A stretch of 64,000 nucleotides of DNA from Gymnorhina tibicen (GCA_013399875.1 VXAZ01000446.1:918088-982087); one strand, 5' to 3'; shown: positions 38,801 to 51,845, numbered from the stretch's first letter. The notes: generated by a model not told the origin, from the sequence alone. A program made the numbers and translations.

Positions 38801-40157
38801 TTCTGCCCCAGAGATGATCCTTTTGTGGTGGTGGGTGAGCCACGACATCTGCAAATCCAGGTGCCTCTTCCAGCTTTCAGGCTTGTTTCTGAAATGCCCT
38901 GCTGCAAAAAGCCAAGAAACTTCAGAAGACCCAGTTTTCTTGTGGCACCAGACCCCTAAAAACTGTGCTGCTAAAAGATAGTACAAAAGCTGTGGAGGGA
39001 AGCAATTTTCAGAGGACTGATAGAACAGCAATAATCTATTTACTCTTCTGTGTTGTCATGATGGGACAAGATCAGATACAGTGGTTTGATGTTGGATTGA
39101 TTCTTCAGTGTCTCGGGGGTTTTTTGCCCCTCACTCTCAGGTCTCACAGCTATTTTCTCAGTGCTTTTATTCATTTTTATTTCATAAAGACAACATCTGA
39201 AGACCATCTCTGTTATGTCCCATGAAACATGTACATCAAATTTGCTGTTTGAGGAAATTTTAGAATTATTAGTGTAGCAAGAAATCTTCTGAAAGCCTGT
39301 TATCTGTCCAAATTCTCCTCCCTGCAAAAATGAACATCTCAAAGAAAGCAGATGGGAAGAACTAAATGGCCTCAACCTCATTGTTGTAATGTTGGACTGC
39401 AAATATTTCTTTTCTTGAAAAGCATTCTCTCTTCTTCTCTCTTTTTGTGTACCTATTTCATTGTTCAAAGGCAGAATGACACAAATAGAAGGAAAAGCTT
39501 TAGAGGGAAAAAAAAATAAGCGAGGGATCTTACAAAAATCCAAGTAGGTAACTTCAGTTAAAAACATAAAATACAAACAAGCAAAAACCTTGAGCAAAAT
39601 ACGAGGATCCCAGTGCATGGGGGCACCTTAGGGAGGCATCAGCTGGTGTTGCTGCCAAAAGGAACAAACCTCTCACTTCTTTCTCAGTCCTTTTTCCAGC
39701 TTCTTCACTGTCCTTGCACTTGTTTCATACAGCTGCGCTGTGAACTGGGTCTGAAGGCTGATGGAAATTAAAATCAGCCCAGTCAAAGGCAGTTCAGTTG
39801 TTTTAGCACAGGAGAGTTCACTGCCCCTGGTTTCCTGTACAGGTTTTTTACCAAACAAGGTTTATCCACAAGGAGGAGCTGGGGTAGAAAAGCAAAAATG
39901 GGGCTGCTGTGTTCCCACAAAGTACTGGCTGATTCTGGCATAAGGTATATAGAAACAGTTGGGAGAACATCCTAAAAGCCCTGAATTTTGCTGAAGCCAT
40001 GGATCCATCAGCTGTCTATCTGTGTTACATCTGGGGGGTTTGCTGTTTTCTTAACTGTTTTAATATGTCAAAGAGAATGCCTCTTTATCCAATATTTTCA
40101 CCAGCTGTTTTTGTGGTGCATTGTGGGGCTTGGAATACTCAGAACAGTCTTGAGTCC
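35875..40157. other. Unique noncoding DNA with the window's longest open frame
   Basis: No gene is supported. The stretch contains an old repeat-like tail at 37386-37438 and a 192-codon minus-strand frame at 39040-39618. That frame has no recognisable domain and no neighbouring splice or promoter signal I can identify. The rest is plain single-copy sequence. Confidence 0.45.
37386..37438 (+). repeat. Possible ancient amniote repeat 3' tail
   Basis: TTTGTACAGTGCTTTCAAGA, then AGTAGTATGTAAGTACCAAA and TATTATTA, resemble an old vertebrate repeat tail of the form 'tgtaaagcgctttgagat...aaggcgctatataaatgcaaagtattatta'. The order and spacing fit. Only about 50 bp is involved, so a chance match is possible. 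Confidence 0.4.
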
Positions 40158-40196
40158 ACTCAACCAGGTTGTTCCAAGCCCCATCCAGCCTGACCT
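40158..40196 (-). mobile_element. Tiny CR1 fragment
   Basis: CAACCAGGTTGTTCCAAGCC followed by CCATCCAGCCTGACCT matches the inverted CR1 3' UTR block over about 38 bp. No tail or upstream CR1 sequence is visible on either side, so it is a remnant cut out of a larger copy by deletion or rearrangement. Confidence 0.65.
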
Positions 40197-41958
40197 AATG
40201 ATCTGCTGAGGAAAAAGGAGCCTCTCAAGGAACAGAGTGAGCTTGGTTGTTGTGCTTGGGCAGGGAGCAGCATTGGAGAGGAGTGGCTTTGCAAGAACAA
40301 GAACATGGGCTCACGTGGGTTAAAGATGTAAAATAACAGTAAGGATCTGTTGCTACATGCCATAGTCTGTCTCAGATAGTGTTACTCTTTTATTTTCACT
40401 TTATTTCCTATTTAACAGCTCTTGAAAGCATGTGTGTTGGTATCTAGCTTGTGTGCAGTATCTCATACATAATTGGTATGTTGATGGGTTGTGTTTCCCT
40501 GATTTGAAAGGATGAACATGTTCTTTAGTGGTTTAATCGGGACACTAATGCCATGACAGCATTGATTAGTAAGGGAATAATCTTTGTGTTATGAAGCCTG
40601 ATAAGACCCTGGTGGTACTATTGCCCCATTAAAGCAGGTAGTGAAGCAGGAAAACAGGTTCCCTTTGTAAACCTGACAGTGAGAGCCCAAAATCAGTGCT
40701 GGCCTGGAGCTTGCCTGTTAGCCAGGCTTGAGGTCATTAAGCCCATGTGGTTGTCCCTGTGCACACATACACATAGCTTACAAGAGAATTAATAAACAGA
40801 GTATTTCAAGCTAAGTGTGATGCTGACACCCACAAATTTTTGTAGAAGTTCTGTCTGGGCATTGTTCTACTGGCAACACAAGGGTCTTAGGTTTTCATTC
40901 CATGGTTTATTTCTAGCTCTGCCTCTTTATTTGTAAGCTCTCCTGGCTGTTTTTAGGATGTCGCTGTCTGTGCATGTAGTTCTTCAGCCTCTCCCTGTTT
41001 TACTTATTGCTTAAGCCGAAAAGAGCTGGCAAAGTACAGCTAAGGAGAGCAGAGAGTGGCAACAGGCAGTGCAGGCATGAAGGATGACTTAAAAAACATA
41101 AATTCAAAACATTAAATTTTAATAGCTTTTTGCTTCTAATTACTCTGCTAATTCAGTGTAAAATTGTTACTTTAAAAGATCTCGTTCAGTGTTGTGAAAT
41201 GGTAGCGTTCCAGAGGCTGATGTCCACAACAAGGATTCATGGCTCTGGTTGCTGTTCCTGACCCTGCTGCCAACATGCTGTCTGTCAGTCCTGTGACCTC
41301 TCAGTGCCTTCACTCCAAGGGCATAATTTACTTTGACATAACTGTGCCTCTGCCACCATACTTTTTCAGGTCCAGGTTTGCAGGTTTCAATGTCCAGAAT
41401 AATGTCTGGTACATGTGGGTACATTTCTCACAGTGTTTGGGTTCCTTTTTATGGTCATTTTTACATAAGAATACACAGAGATAATCTGTAGGCTGAATAA
41501 ATATATTAACAATATTCATCATTGACATAATCTCCTTGCAAGCTAATTGATTTCTGAGGTGTTGCAAAACCAAGTTCTTGTTCATTTTTTAATCACTTAA
41601 AATATAAAGACTTTTCCTAGACTTTAAAAGATTATTAATGAGTTTCATGATCGTTTGCATGATCTTTGAAAGGTGTCTCAGTTTTGTATTGACATTACCT
41701 TTAGTTATCTTCCAGTGGAATATGTAAACATCATTTAATGCTTGCCAGGGTTTCTAGCAGGCACAGAGAATTCAGTGACTAAAGCTCCAAGCTCTTTGGA
41801 GCAGCATCTCCCAGATCCACTGTGCTTTACTCACTTGGGTCCCATTTCTTGAAAGCAAGTAATAAGATAAGAAATCTCCTTTAACACTAGAATGTTGGCT
41901 TTAAAATGTATGTGTCATTTCATTTCTTTCAAAACTGTGCATACTTTCAGTGTGTAGT
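40197..41958. other. Unique noncoding DNA
   Basis: Nothing recognisable: no gene, no repeat beyond short runs. Open frames at 41167-41585 overlap on both strands and lack domains. Confidence 0.5.
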
Positions 41959-42066
41959 ATCACAGACTGGTTTGAGTTGGAAGGGACCCTAAAGACCACC
42001 TTGTTTCAACAAGGGCAGGGACACCTTCCACTACACTAGGCTCCTCCAAGCCCCACCCAACCATCT
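41959..42066 (-). mobile_element. CR1 LINE 3' fragment
   Basis: Plus-strand text is ATCACAGACTGGTTTGAGTT, GGAAGGGACCCTAAAGACCA, GGGCAGGGACACCTTCCACT and TCCAAGCCCCACCCAACC, ending abruptly. It covers only the last 110 bp of CR1, in inverse orientation. The copy is short even for CR1. Confidence 0.9.
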
Positions 42067-43346
42067 TATATTTACATTGTCTAAATTCTGGCTCTCAAAT
42101 ACTGGCATTTCAGGTGAATTGCTGAGTGTCTGATAACCCCTCTGAGCATGGACAGTCTTAGTGTGCTCTTCTGTTGAGCATGCAGTTGAAATGTGGATAA
42201 TAAATATAAATGGGACACAGATGGTGTCAGATTGTGTGTTTTGTGTTACTGTGTCAGATTTTGGCCAGAGCCGCTCTGTGATAACCAGACATGGCAGATA
42301 GTGGAGTGCATGGCTTCCTACCAGTGCTCCTGCATACCTGACATCTCATAAGTATTGCTTGGGCTCACTGGAACCCAACCAGTAATGATTCCAACTTCCA
42401 CTCTTCTTGCACACCCAGCAGAGAGTTACCCTGGCCTGTTTGCAGGGAGTTGAGGCATTTCTCAGGAACCTTTCTATGGTTTGCTGAAGAAGGCAGTAAA
42501 ATCCAGATGATGTGGTTGAAGTGATGGTAACTCACTGTATTACATTGCAGTTTTTAAACTGTGTGTTAGTCTAGGGTCACTAATACTTAGTCCAGAATCA
42601 TTACTACATAGCCCAGGATAAATCTCCCAGTCAAGAAAGTGGTTTCAGCTGGACTTCTGGTAACTTCAGGCTGTAACTGTAAACATCGACACCCCAACAC
42701 TTCATGTGAGAAATAAACCACAGGCTACATTTTTTACAGCAGTTAACACATTTTTAAACGATCATAACTGACTTGCACTTTTCATATTGATGTAGTTGTT
42801 CACACCACTGCAGAACTGAAAGCAAGTCACCCAAATGTGAGATACATAGCAAAGTTCTTCTAATTATTGTAGACAGCTAAAACGCAATGTGAAGACATTA
42901 TCTTATGAACAGTTGGCCTCTCATGTTTTGTTTCCTCCCTTGTGTAAAGCATTTTACAGAGCTGGCAGTTCTGCAGAGTCTGAACTTGATCTTAATGAGA
43001 GGAGAAGCAGTAACACTTTAAATGAGAGTCTCCTATCAGTCATGATAACAAAATGTGCAGATGTTCTTTATTAAGAGCAGAGTAATTTAATTGTTTTTCT
43101 TGTATCAAGTACAAGAAAAAAACCTGCTGTAGTTTAAGCCTTTTTAATACCATGTTATCAATAGCTGAAGTCAGTTCTTTTGTTATATGGGCTATTTAGC
43201 AGGTGGTTTATTGTGATATAAACCTCCCTATAGATATTTCTGACATGTTTGTGAACTATGCAGGAGACCTTGTGGCAGACCAGTCCTCTATTGCCACTGT
43301 ATTACTTGTCCAGGAGAAATCCCAGGATTTAAATAAATAATGCTTG
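42067..43346. other. Unique noncoding DNA
   Basis: I see no gene or repeat in this 1.3 kb of AT-rich sequence. Confidence 0.5.
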
Positions 43347-43470
43347 ATGTCCAAGGCCAGTTTGGATGGGGCTTGGAGCAAGCTGGACTAATGGAAGGTG
43401 TCCCTGCCCATGGCAGGGGATGGAACTGGATGGTCTTTAAGGTCCTTTCCAACCCAAAGCATTGCAGTGA
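43347..43470 (+). mobile_element. CR1 LINE 3' fragment
   Basis: Sense order is TGTCCAAGGCCAGTTTGGAT, GGGGCTTGGAGCAAGCTGGA, AATGGAAGGTGTCCCTGCCC, ATGGCAGGGGATGGAACTGG and GGTCCTTTCCAACCCAAAGC, ending in a decayed tail (ATTGCAGTGAG). About 125 bp. Confidence 0.92.
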
Positions 43471-46400
43471 GGCAGATGAAGCACAGTGACACCTTGGGAG
43501 TGTCTGGCAGTATTTTTTCAGTGTACAATGTGATACAAGGTTCTTTCACTGTAGTTTTGATAGTGATCTATTCTTGTCTGACTCATTTGGAAGTCCTGAA
43601 TTTGCAGTTGATTCTAAATTGTCAACAGCACACAAGCCTCTTTCTTTCCTCCCCACTTGGTGCCACCCCACTGCCCATCTCCGTGGCCTGGGAGTCCTTC
43701 CAGCACTTCCCATCACTGGGGCAGGTCTAGGCACAGCTGAGGCCCTCCCTGGAGGGTCCTTTCCTCCTTCCTTGCCAATCCATTTTCGTGAGGAACACAT
43801 GGAAATGCAGAAGCTCAGGCTTGTTTCAACAGCACAGCTGCCTCAAGAGGAAGACTATGTACAAACATCTACATTCAAAATCAGCTAAGTGTTGTGAATT
43901 TGGGCTGGGCATGTTGGTAAACAAATTTGGGAAGAGACAGTTTGACTTGGGTTAATGGAGATACTCATATGAACAAATATTTATTCTACAAACCATTATA
44001 AATCTTAGAGTGGCCATTATCTTAGAAAAATTCTCTTTAAATTTCATAATCATACCTTTTTCTTTAACACTGGAAAAGAGAGCCCACCACTTTTGGATCT
44101 GGAATTAAACTGTTTGAATGATTTGCAATACAGGAATTTAAATTCAATGCTCTTCCCTATTTGTCAAGTGGAATTCTGGTAGTTATGATTTGTGTGGTGA
44201 CACCATTAACATGCAGTTTAGAGTTAAGAAATAAAGTGAAATTATGATCCGTGAAGGATGTCAGTATTTCATGGTTTTAGATGAACTCTTTCTGAGAAGA
44301 AATCCAAGTTTATGGAATTCACTGTGAAGTAAAAGTCAGCTGAGCTGCTGTGGAAGTGCAGACTGGCTCCAGAGTGATTCAGCAGGTAGGCAGGGCACCA
44401 AGGAACTGCGTGGGCAAGGTAGGGAGAAACAACTGAAAATCCGTGAAGGATTTTTACTGTCTTTCATCAGAACTTTGCTGAATTGATATTGCTTCCATGG
44501 TGTGTTTAGAGTTGGAGAAGCTGGGATAAAATGAAAAAAATACATTTTTCTCAGCAAATGAGAAAAAAGAGCATTCCTTTTTGAAGGAGAGGCATTTTCT
44601 TTTCTTTCAGTGCTTAGCTCTTGGCATGTGTGGAAGAGCTCATCGTAATTCCTCTCAGTAGCTGTGTTGGTAGCACTGGGGGAATTGCTTATTATGCACA
44701 CGATGTTCATCTTGCTACTGCTTCTTCCTTCTCTCTACACAAAGTCTTTTGTGTCTTTTCAGAACCTGGAGATGGGGGCTCTGTCTTGTTTCCACAGCCC
44801 CTTGCAAACTGGGCTAACTGGTATAACTGGGCCATCCACAGCCTGACATAGAGAAATAAAAAAGCAGACATGGCAGCTTGAGCTAGTTTTAATTCCTCTT
44901 TAAGCACAACTTAATTACAATACCTTCCTGAGTCTAAGTAGCAGCCTCTTTCCTTTTGTGCTTGCTCCATGTGGGAAATATTTAAGTAATATGTAACTTT
45001 AAGGTATTAAAAAGCTGTTTCACAGTGTCATATCAAGGCAAACTGCAAAGGCTCTGCATGAATCAGAGCTGCTTGGTTAGTCTGACATCCTGTATCCTTG
45101 AACTGGCAAACACAGAGAAATCTTTCCAGCCAGATTATTTGATAAGTAATGGTTTAGATAACGTGAATGTATGTATTAGCATCTGGTGCAGCACTAAAAT
45201 TTATGGGCAGTTTTAGCTTTGGGAGCCAACAGTTCTGGAAACTCAATATTATCATTCTTCGTAATAGCTACCAGGAATGCTGTGCACCAAAATCCAGCCC
45301 TAGAAGATGCAGGCCGTGGTGGGGGGGGACTGCAATTTCCTCTCAGGAAAGATTTCAGGGTTTGAGGATTGGTACCAGCTGGGGGAAGCTTCTGGTCCTG
45401 TGTTTTATGGAGTCACTGAACTCTAGTGATCCTCTGCTCAAAGTGGTGATTGTAATGAAGGCTTAGGACATGGCATGCCCTGGGAGTTAATTTTTGGATT
45501 TATAGGAGAGATGGGCTGGATAATAACCCCAACTTCAGGGAAAGCAAAGGAATGTATTTGGAGCCAAGCTTGTGGCTTTGCTATCCTCTCTGTGAAAACA
45601 GGATTTCTGGGTCTCAACAGTATGTGTTTGTGTATGTGTATTGTTCCTATTTCCATATCACAGAAGTGTTTTCTATGCTTTTGTGGTGCAAACCTCATCT
45701 CTATTTAACACACTCTCCTGCTGATTCCTGTTGGTCCCAAAATCAGGTAGGAAGTTGGGTGACAGCTGAATGTTGTTACTTAAAAAGAAAGGGTTATAAA
45801 GGAAAAAGAAAAATCCACATATTTTATAAAATAAGTTACCTTATCTTTGGTTATGTGTAGCAGTTGGTCAAGTAGTGTCTGAAAGAATTCACACAATAAA
45901 TTATCCCCTGTGATATTTCATCAACAGAGAGGTGAATAATCAAAGGAACAGTCAGCCTCAGAAGAACCTTCTTGTTTGCTTCTGTGCTCATGGTTCAGTT
46001 GACAGAGGATGTATGGACTTGTGCTTGCAAAATATTCCGTTTGTGTGCGTTTTCTTACCTGACCAGGAGGTTTTAACTATTCCCTGTTAGAATATGCTAA
46101 TGAATTTTCTATTAACTTAATCCTTTTGGATGGAGGGAGGAAGGAATAATGCTGCCTCATTAAAGGAATGTAGCATGATTCATATCAATGCTGCTTGAGA
46201 AAACAGCCCTTCGAAAGAGAGGATCCAAATCAAACTTTCCTTCCACTTCAAATCTCTGAAGTTTTGAGGAAAAGAAGAAGACTGAGTGTTAATCTCTAGT
46301 GCTGTAACCAGCCCTGTCGAGAATCTTGGTTTGTCCTGCCTCAGAAATGGCACAGCAGAGTTCAGCCTCAGTCACTTCATACATGCTCCTGAATTACCAT

Positions 46401-47689
46401 TCACTACTCTGAAAGGTTGTGTGAGGGTATAAATGCAATTTCTACTGTGTGTTCATGGTCTCAGGTTGAGAATCCAGTTAAATATTGACCAGAACAAAAT
46501 CATTAACAGTTCCACTGGAGACAGCTGAGTAGTGCAGGTGTTTGTGTGAGTCCTCAACAGCTGCAGTCTGAAAACAGGGCCATGTACAGGGGTAAGGATT
46601 TTGCTGGGTTAATTGGTGTGCTCTGCAGCAAAACTACACAACACGCATTTGTCCCTCAGCTTGTGGCTGTGTGGCCTTCACCGAGGTGTTCTTACATTTA
46701 ACACACCAGTGTCTTGTGGAATGTGGCAGTCAGTGACTTCTATGCATGGGGCTTCCTCAGGGAAAAGCCGATTGACTTTTTGTTCTCCTGATTTGGGTTA
46801 TTTTCCTCTCTCTATTTTTTAGGTTTTTTAATAGAAAATAAAAATCTAGTTTTGCCAGAAAGTTATTTCAGGAAAGTGGTAAATGAAAGGGAATACATTG
46901 CAGTACAAGTTCTTCCTGGCTAGAAACATACATGGATATTTGCACTGGTTTCCTGAAGACTGGAGTAAGCACCAATGTTAGGCTTTCTTTAATGATGTGT
47001 GATATTTATCTATTTTTCTCCCCTTAGTAATAAGAAATCTTTTCCTTAAGTGTGATTATTTTATTTACAGTTTTCCACTGATCCATAGTTCCCTTCTATA
47101 CTAAGGGCTATGGCATGGCAGAGAGAATGCATTTTTCACTCATTTCACTCATTTTCACTCATTTTCATTCATTTCTAACTCACTAGAAACCTAGACACCC
47201 AGACACAAAATCATCCCTTTCAAAGAATTTGATTAATGCATTTGTTTCTGCACATATGCTCCTAATGTCAATAATTTCATCTCCACTTTCGAAGATGTGA
47301 AGATGTGTTGATGGATACAGCTGTTAGTATTGGGAAAACTACTTTAAAAGTGGTTTTTTTGTATCTGCTCAAGTGGCATCATATAACCTGTTAATTCTTA
47401 GAAACAGCTGTGAGTTTAGCTATGTGCAGTTTAAAATTAGCAGCCCTGAGTTCAAGACACAGCTTTAAAATAGTGATCGATATTTTGTTTAATGAGGACC
47501 TTAGTCTCAGGAATAGGATTAGTGCAGGTCTGCAGCTGTGAGGGGTTTCTTAAGACATTTTGTTGGGGGCTACACAGTGTCCACTTCATAGTGAGTGAAG
47601 ATGAGGGGTAACACTGATCAGGAAAAGAAGGAAAGATATGGCATGTTTGGGACTGAGCTGTAACAGGTCAGGAGGTATATAGACATGGA
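43471..47689. other. Unique noncoding DNA
   Basis: No gene is supported. The frame at 43574-43888 is proline-rich because of a short GC-richer patch and has no domain; the frame at 44336-44710 is likewise unrecognised. A run of eight G occurs near 45322. The tandem repeat at 47131-47177 is listed separately. Confidence 0.5.
47131..47177. repeat. Imperfect ~10-bp tandem repeat
   Basis: Four to five units of the type ATTTTCACTC (variants ATTTCACTC and ATTTTCATTC) in tandem. Confidence 0.85.
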
Positions 47690-48095
47690 AACACATAGCC
47701 ATGGAATGGCCTGGGTTGGAAGAGACCTTAAGACTCATCTCGTTTCACGCCTTGCCTTGGGCAGGGACACCTTCCACTATCCCAGGTTGCTCCAAGCCCT
47801 GTCCAGCCTGGCCTTGGACACTTCCAGGGATGGGGCAGCCACAGCTTCTCTGGACAACCTGTGCCAGGGCCTCAGCAGCCCCACAGGGAAGAATTCCTTC
47901 CCAGTATCCCATCTAACCCTGCTCTCTGGCAGTTTGAAGCCATTCCCCCTTGTCCTGTCACTACAGGCCCTTGTCCAAAGTCTCTCCCCATCTTTCTTGC
48001 AGGCTCTCTTCAGGTACTGGAAAGCCACAATTAGGTCACCCCAAAGCTTCTCTTTTCCACTCTGAACAAAACAATTTCTCCCTGCCTTTCCTCTG
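47690..48095 (-). mobile_element. CR1 LINE, longer 5'-truncated copy
   Basis: Plus-strand text opens ACACATAGCCATGGAATGGC and includes GGTTGGAAGAGACCTTAAGA, GGGCAGGGACACCTTCCACT, GATGGGGCAGCCACAGCTTC, CCTTGTCCTGTCACTACAGG, TCTCCCCATCTTTCTTGCAG and TCACCCCAAAGCTTCTC. This covers the 3' UTR and the end of ORF2 (about 405 bp), inverted. The 126-codon plus-strand frame at 47685-48065 is its antisense reading and is not a gene. Confidence 0.95.
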
Positions 48096-49504
48096 CCTCA
48101 GTTGTATGAAAGTGAAGAGCTGAAAATGAGTTGGTGGCTGAACTTGCTCCTGTGTGAATAGTCACTGCTCCTGCTGGGGTCATTCCTTGGTGATCACTTT
48201 AACTCTTTCACTAGTGGTTGTCGGTCCTCACTTGGAAGTTTCCTTGCACTATCAGGCTTTTCTGCTCCCAGTCTAACTGGGTTTGTAGTATTAAGTCCCA
48301 TCACAGTATTTACTTGCCCACATCTGCCAAACACTTGTATTTTTTTCCCTGCTGGGAAAAGAGTGTGGGTGGAATTTTCTAATCTGAACAAGTAGTTATG
48401 CTTTTCAGTTTATTTAAGCTATTCTTTAATGTGTAATGACATGATTTTGTTTTGACAGATGAATGTTGTTTCTGTAGATCTGCAGTGACATTGCTCCATT
48501 TTGACTTTGTGCTGTCAGCTTGGTACATTTATCCTGACACTGTTGTATTTCATCTTGATACCATATTCTTGATTTGACATTGCAGTGCCACCTCCATAAA
48601 TTTGTATTGACGTTCTTAACTCATTTTCTTCATATTTTTTCAAAGTGAGTGAAAGCCTGACACAGCTGGAATTGGGAGCGATACAAAAGCAGAATAGTGG
48701 AGATGTATCACAGGGGAATGAAAAGGGCAGAGATGGTGCTCAGTGGGAAGAATCCAGGTGTGCAGGATGCATGGATGGTGCTTACAGGGAGCAATGAGAC
48801 ATTCTGGGAGGGGGCCATCGTAGAGAAATGAATGTCAGCACAGCCTTAACTTCTCCAGCTGAGACAGGCAGCACCACCCTTTCCTCTTCTGGGTTTCTTT
48901 CTTAACTGTTGTCTGCACTATGTGTGTTTCATGTAAAATGTTCAAACTTCTCCATGAAGTATAGGAAATAACATATCCATGAAAGGGAAACATTATGAAC
49001 CTTGAAAGTGTTTAGTTTAAAATCCATCTCTTTTTTTGTGGTAATTTAGTAATTTAATGCCTAGGATTTTTTTAATCAAGTCTGTTGCCAAGTTCATTTT
49101 TCTCCTCCATAGTCGAGCACGCTTCATCAAAAGCATGTGGAAATGGAGGCAGAGTTAATGACACACTTGTATCTCCATTTTGCCATCATCATAAAATCCT
49201 GAATCCTACTCCAGATGATTAGTAAATAAGATGAAGTAATTTAGCTGAGAGAATTGACTAGCTACAGTGCATGAACTGTAATTGTGATGTTAATGTCAAA
49301 TAGAGTTAGCAATTTCCAGTTATATTCTGCTCTTGAGCATGAATTTTTTCCCCTTGAAACCCATATGGAAGTAACTGGAACCTGGGTCTTGAGGTGCTAG
49401 CCAACAAAGTATATTTTGGCCTGTGAACTGGGGAAAAAAGCATTCACATATTTTTGTGTTAAAGGATTCCATAACTCAGGCCATGAAGAACATCTCTGTA
49501 GTTA

Positions 49505-49655
49505 GAGGTCAAAGGCTGGTTATAAGGAGAGACTTTTTATACCCTCTAGGGCTGCCAAGCACTGCGACAGAATGTCTGGAGAGCCTGTCAGTCTCTCTCC
49601 TTGGAAGTTTTCAACAGCCAGCTGGATTAAGTCTTGAGTGATCAGAGTGAAGATG
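49505..49655 (+). mobile_element. Old CR1-like fragment
   Basis: GGTTATAAGGAGAGACTTTT, then GAGAGCCTGTCAGTCTCTCT, CCTTGGAAGTTTTCAACAGC and CAGCTGGATTAAGTC parallel the sense CR1 order (ataaggaaaaactttttac / agaggttgtggagtctcc / ctctggaagttttcaaaacc / gcctggatga). Divergence is high and no tail survives, so this is an old copy and the limits are approximate. Confidence 0.5.
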
Positions 49656-51751
49656 TAACAGTGTTACAGGTCTAAGGCATTATAACTCTCTGGGCTATTT
49701 TTCCTTTTTTGTTTGTATAAGGCAGTAAAATCCTGTCCCTGACTCCATGCTGATCTCCCCAACCCAGCAGAGTCACCATGGATGCTCTCCACATGCACAG
49801 TGGTCAGCAATTCCAGGCTGGAGAATACAGGCAAGAAATGTCACAAGTGCCAGTAAACTGTGCAGTTTCTTTGCTGGAAAGTTGCTCGTATGCCAGTGGA
49901 AGCAACAGGTTAAATGGAGCTCAGGATACCGGAGAGAATGGACTCATCTGTTCTGGTCTTGTACGATGTCTCTCTGTTATTCCTCTCTGGAAAGATGTGG
50001 TTTCACCTTGACATCTAGATATTAATTTCTGTTGTGTGTATACTTAATTTTAAACCACTTCACATTTTTTAAAGCAGTTAGAAAAGAGAGAAAAAAAAGA
50101 TCAGTGCATTTTTCATAAGAACTTTCTTGTCAAGAGTGCAGAGCTCACTGAAACGGCAGTGGGGATGTTGGGGGGAGGACAGAGAATTATTATTATTGCA
50201 ATATGTCATGATCTGTACAATTAATGGCATATATTTGTAGTGTCTGCCAAAACCTAGAGATCTCAGTGGACTAAAAGTGAGAGGGGGGCAAAAGGCATCT
50301 TTAGTTAAACGTGTCCACATTAATGTTCAGCGTGGCTCTTACAGTCTAGACTTCAAACTTTGCTGAAATGCTTTGGCAGTGGTTTATTGCTGGTCTTCAG
50401 CAAACCTACAGGAGAGTAGGCAAAATGATAACCTGAGAGTAAGGGTGATTTTTTATTTAATTTTTTTTCATTTGCAGACTTAAAATGCAATTTCTGCTTG
50501 CTATTCCAATGTACCTACAACAACTATTAATAATGGGCTTTTCTCTCTTCCACCTCCCTGTCTCTTCTGTTAGGGAGGTGAGTTATTTAATTGTGCAGCG
50601 TTTTTGACTCATCTCCTCATAATTCTTGCTTAGTTACCAGGAAACATATGTTGGTGTTACACCTAAATGATTATATTTTGAAAGTGAAATCTTTGCGGCT
50701 GTCAAGTGATAGTCTAGACCACAAAATTCTGATTTATCACCTCCATGTGGAGCTTGTTTTTTAAATTGGTAGGTAGTGCTTTACCAGCAGCACAACCTCA
50801 AAGACCCCAGTTTTATTAAAGCCTGAGGATTAGGCTCTCAATTACCTTGAGCTCCAGTTACAATTAAACTAAAGTTGGAAGAAATTACTGGCCTGCTGTA
50901 AAGGTCTCTGGAACAAAAGAAGATGAGAAATGGCTTCTTTTCCAGCAGGCACCAAAACAAATTGCACTTGGTGTTTCAAGTGGTCAAGGCTAAGCTGGGC
51001 TGCAGCCAGGCTGGGCTCACTCTGCTCCTTCCACTGCTTAGTGCAAGAGGAGTGTGTGAAATACCCCACAGACTTCTGGATGAGTGTAAGTCAAGTTCCC
51101 CATAGAGGGCTTTTGTAATCCTTGTTTGGTGTAGAACTGAGGAGAGCTGGGGACGGGAGGTGTTAGTGTGGGAAAAGCTGATACTGCCAGATCTACGGGG
51201 AGCCGTAGGGATACTGCCACTGCCAGTCTGCCAAGTGTGTCCACAGATGCCTCTAAACATCTTTGGGGTTTAATTTCTGCTATATGGTTGCTATTGAAAA
51301 CCTTCCAGAGTAGCACAGCTGTAGCACAGGATTTGCATCTCTGATGAGTGCGCTGCTCATGAAGGTCACTAACCCAGGAGCTTTAAACTCCCCAGAATTT
51401 CCATTTATATATACTAGTGCGTATTTAAAAGGATTTTTTTTTCCATGCTGTTTGCCATAAGATAGCATCTAAAATTGCCTGGCTTTATGCTGTACTTAAA
51501 CCAGAAGGCATCTCTAGTAACTGTTTGGTAATAATTATAAAACTTTGACTGCAGAGCTGCTTAGAATATGTGAAGAATAAAGCCACAAATTTTTAAAAAA
51601 AGGGAGGTAGAGGGGGAAAAGGAACGAAAATATGTACAATGAAAGATTAATTAACATACAGCTTTATTAAGATGTAAATATAGAATGCCATTATACATTA
51701 TGCAGCCATGAGAAATGTACTATTTCACTGAAAACAACTGGTAGTGTTGTA

Positions 51752-51845
51752 GGCCCTGATTCTGTAATCACATTTATGAGAATACTCCTTCCTTTTGAAG
51801 CCATTAGGATGCAGTGTTTGTCTTTACACAGCAGTTTGCCAGTAG
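51752..51845. repeat. Possible ancient amniote inverted-repeat element remnant
   Basis: GGCCCTGATTCTGTAATCAC is followed by TTATGAGAATACTCC, CTTTTGAAGCCATTAGG and a T-rich arm. This resembles an old turtle/bird element that reads 'ggccctgattctgcaa..cac...tgagtactcc.attgacttcaatggga'. The right half is too diverged to confirm. Its survival next to other ordered unique sequence may mean constraint. Confidence 0.4.

Noticed and set aside
43574..43888. Proline-rich 104-codon frame
   Set aside because: Explained by a short GC-richer patch next to a CR1; overlapping frames exist on the other strand and in another phase.
45315..45335. G-run as a G-quadruplex
   Set aside because: Only one long G run is present; the four spaced runs needed are missing.
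47685..48065. 126-codon plus-strand open frame
   Set aside because: Antisense reading of the CR1 at 47690-48095.
49778..50011. 77-codon frame starting in a good initiation context
   Set aside because: GTCACCATGG is suggestive, but there is no domain, no poly(A) signal close downstream and no other coding sign.
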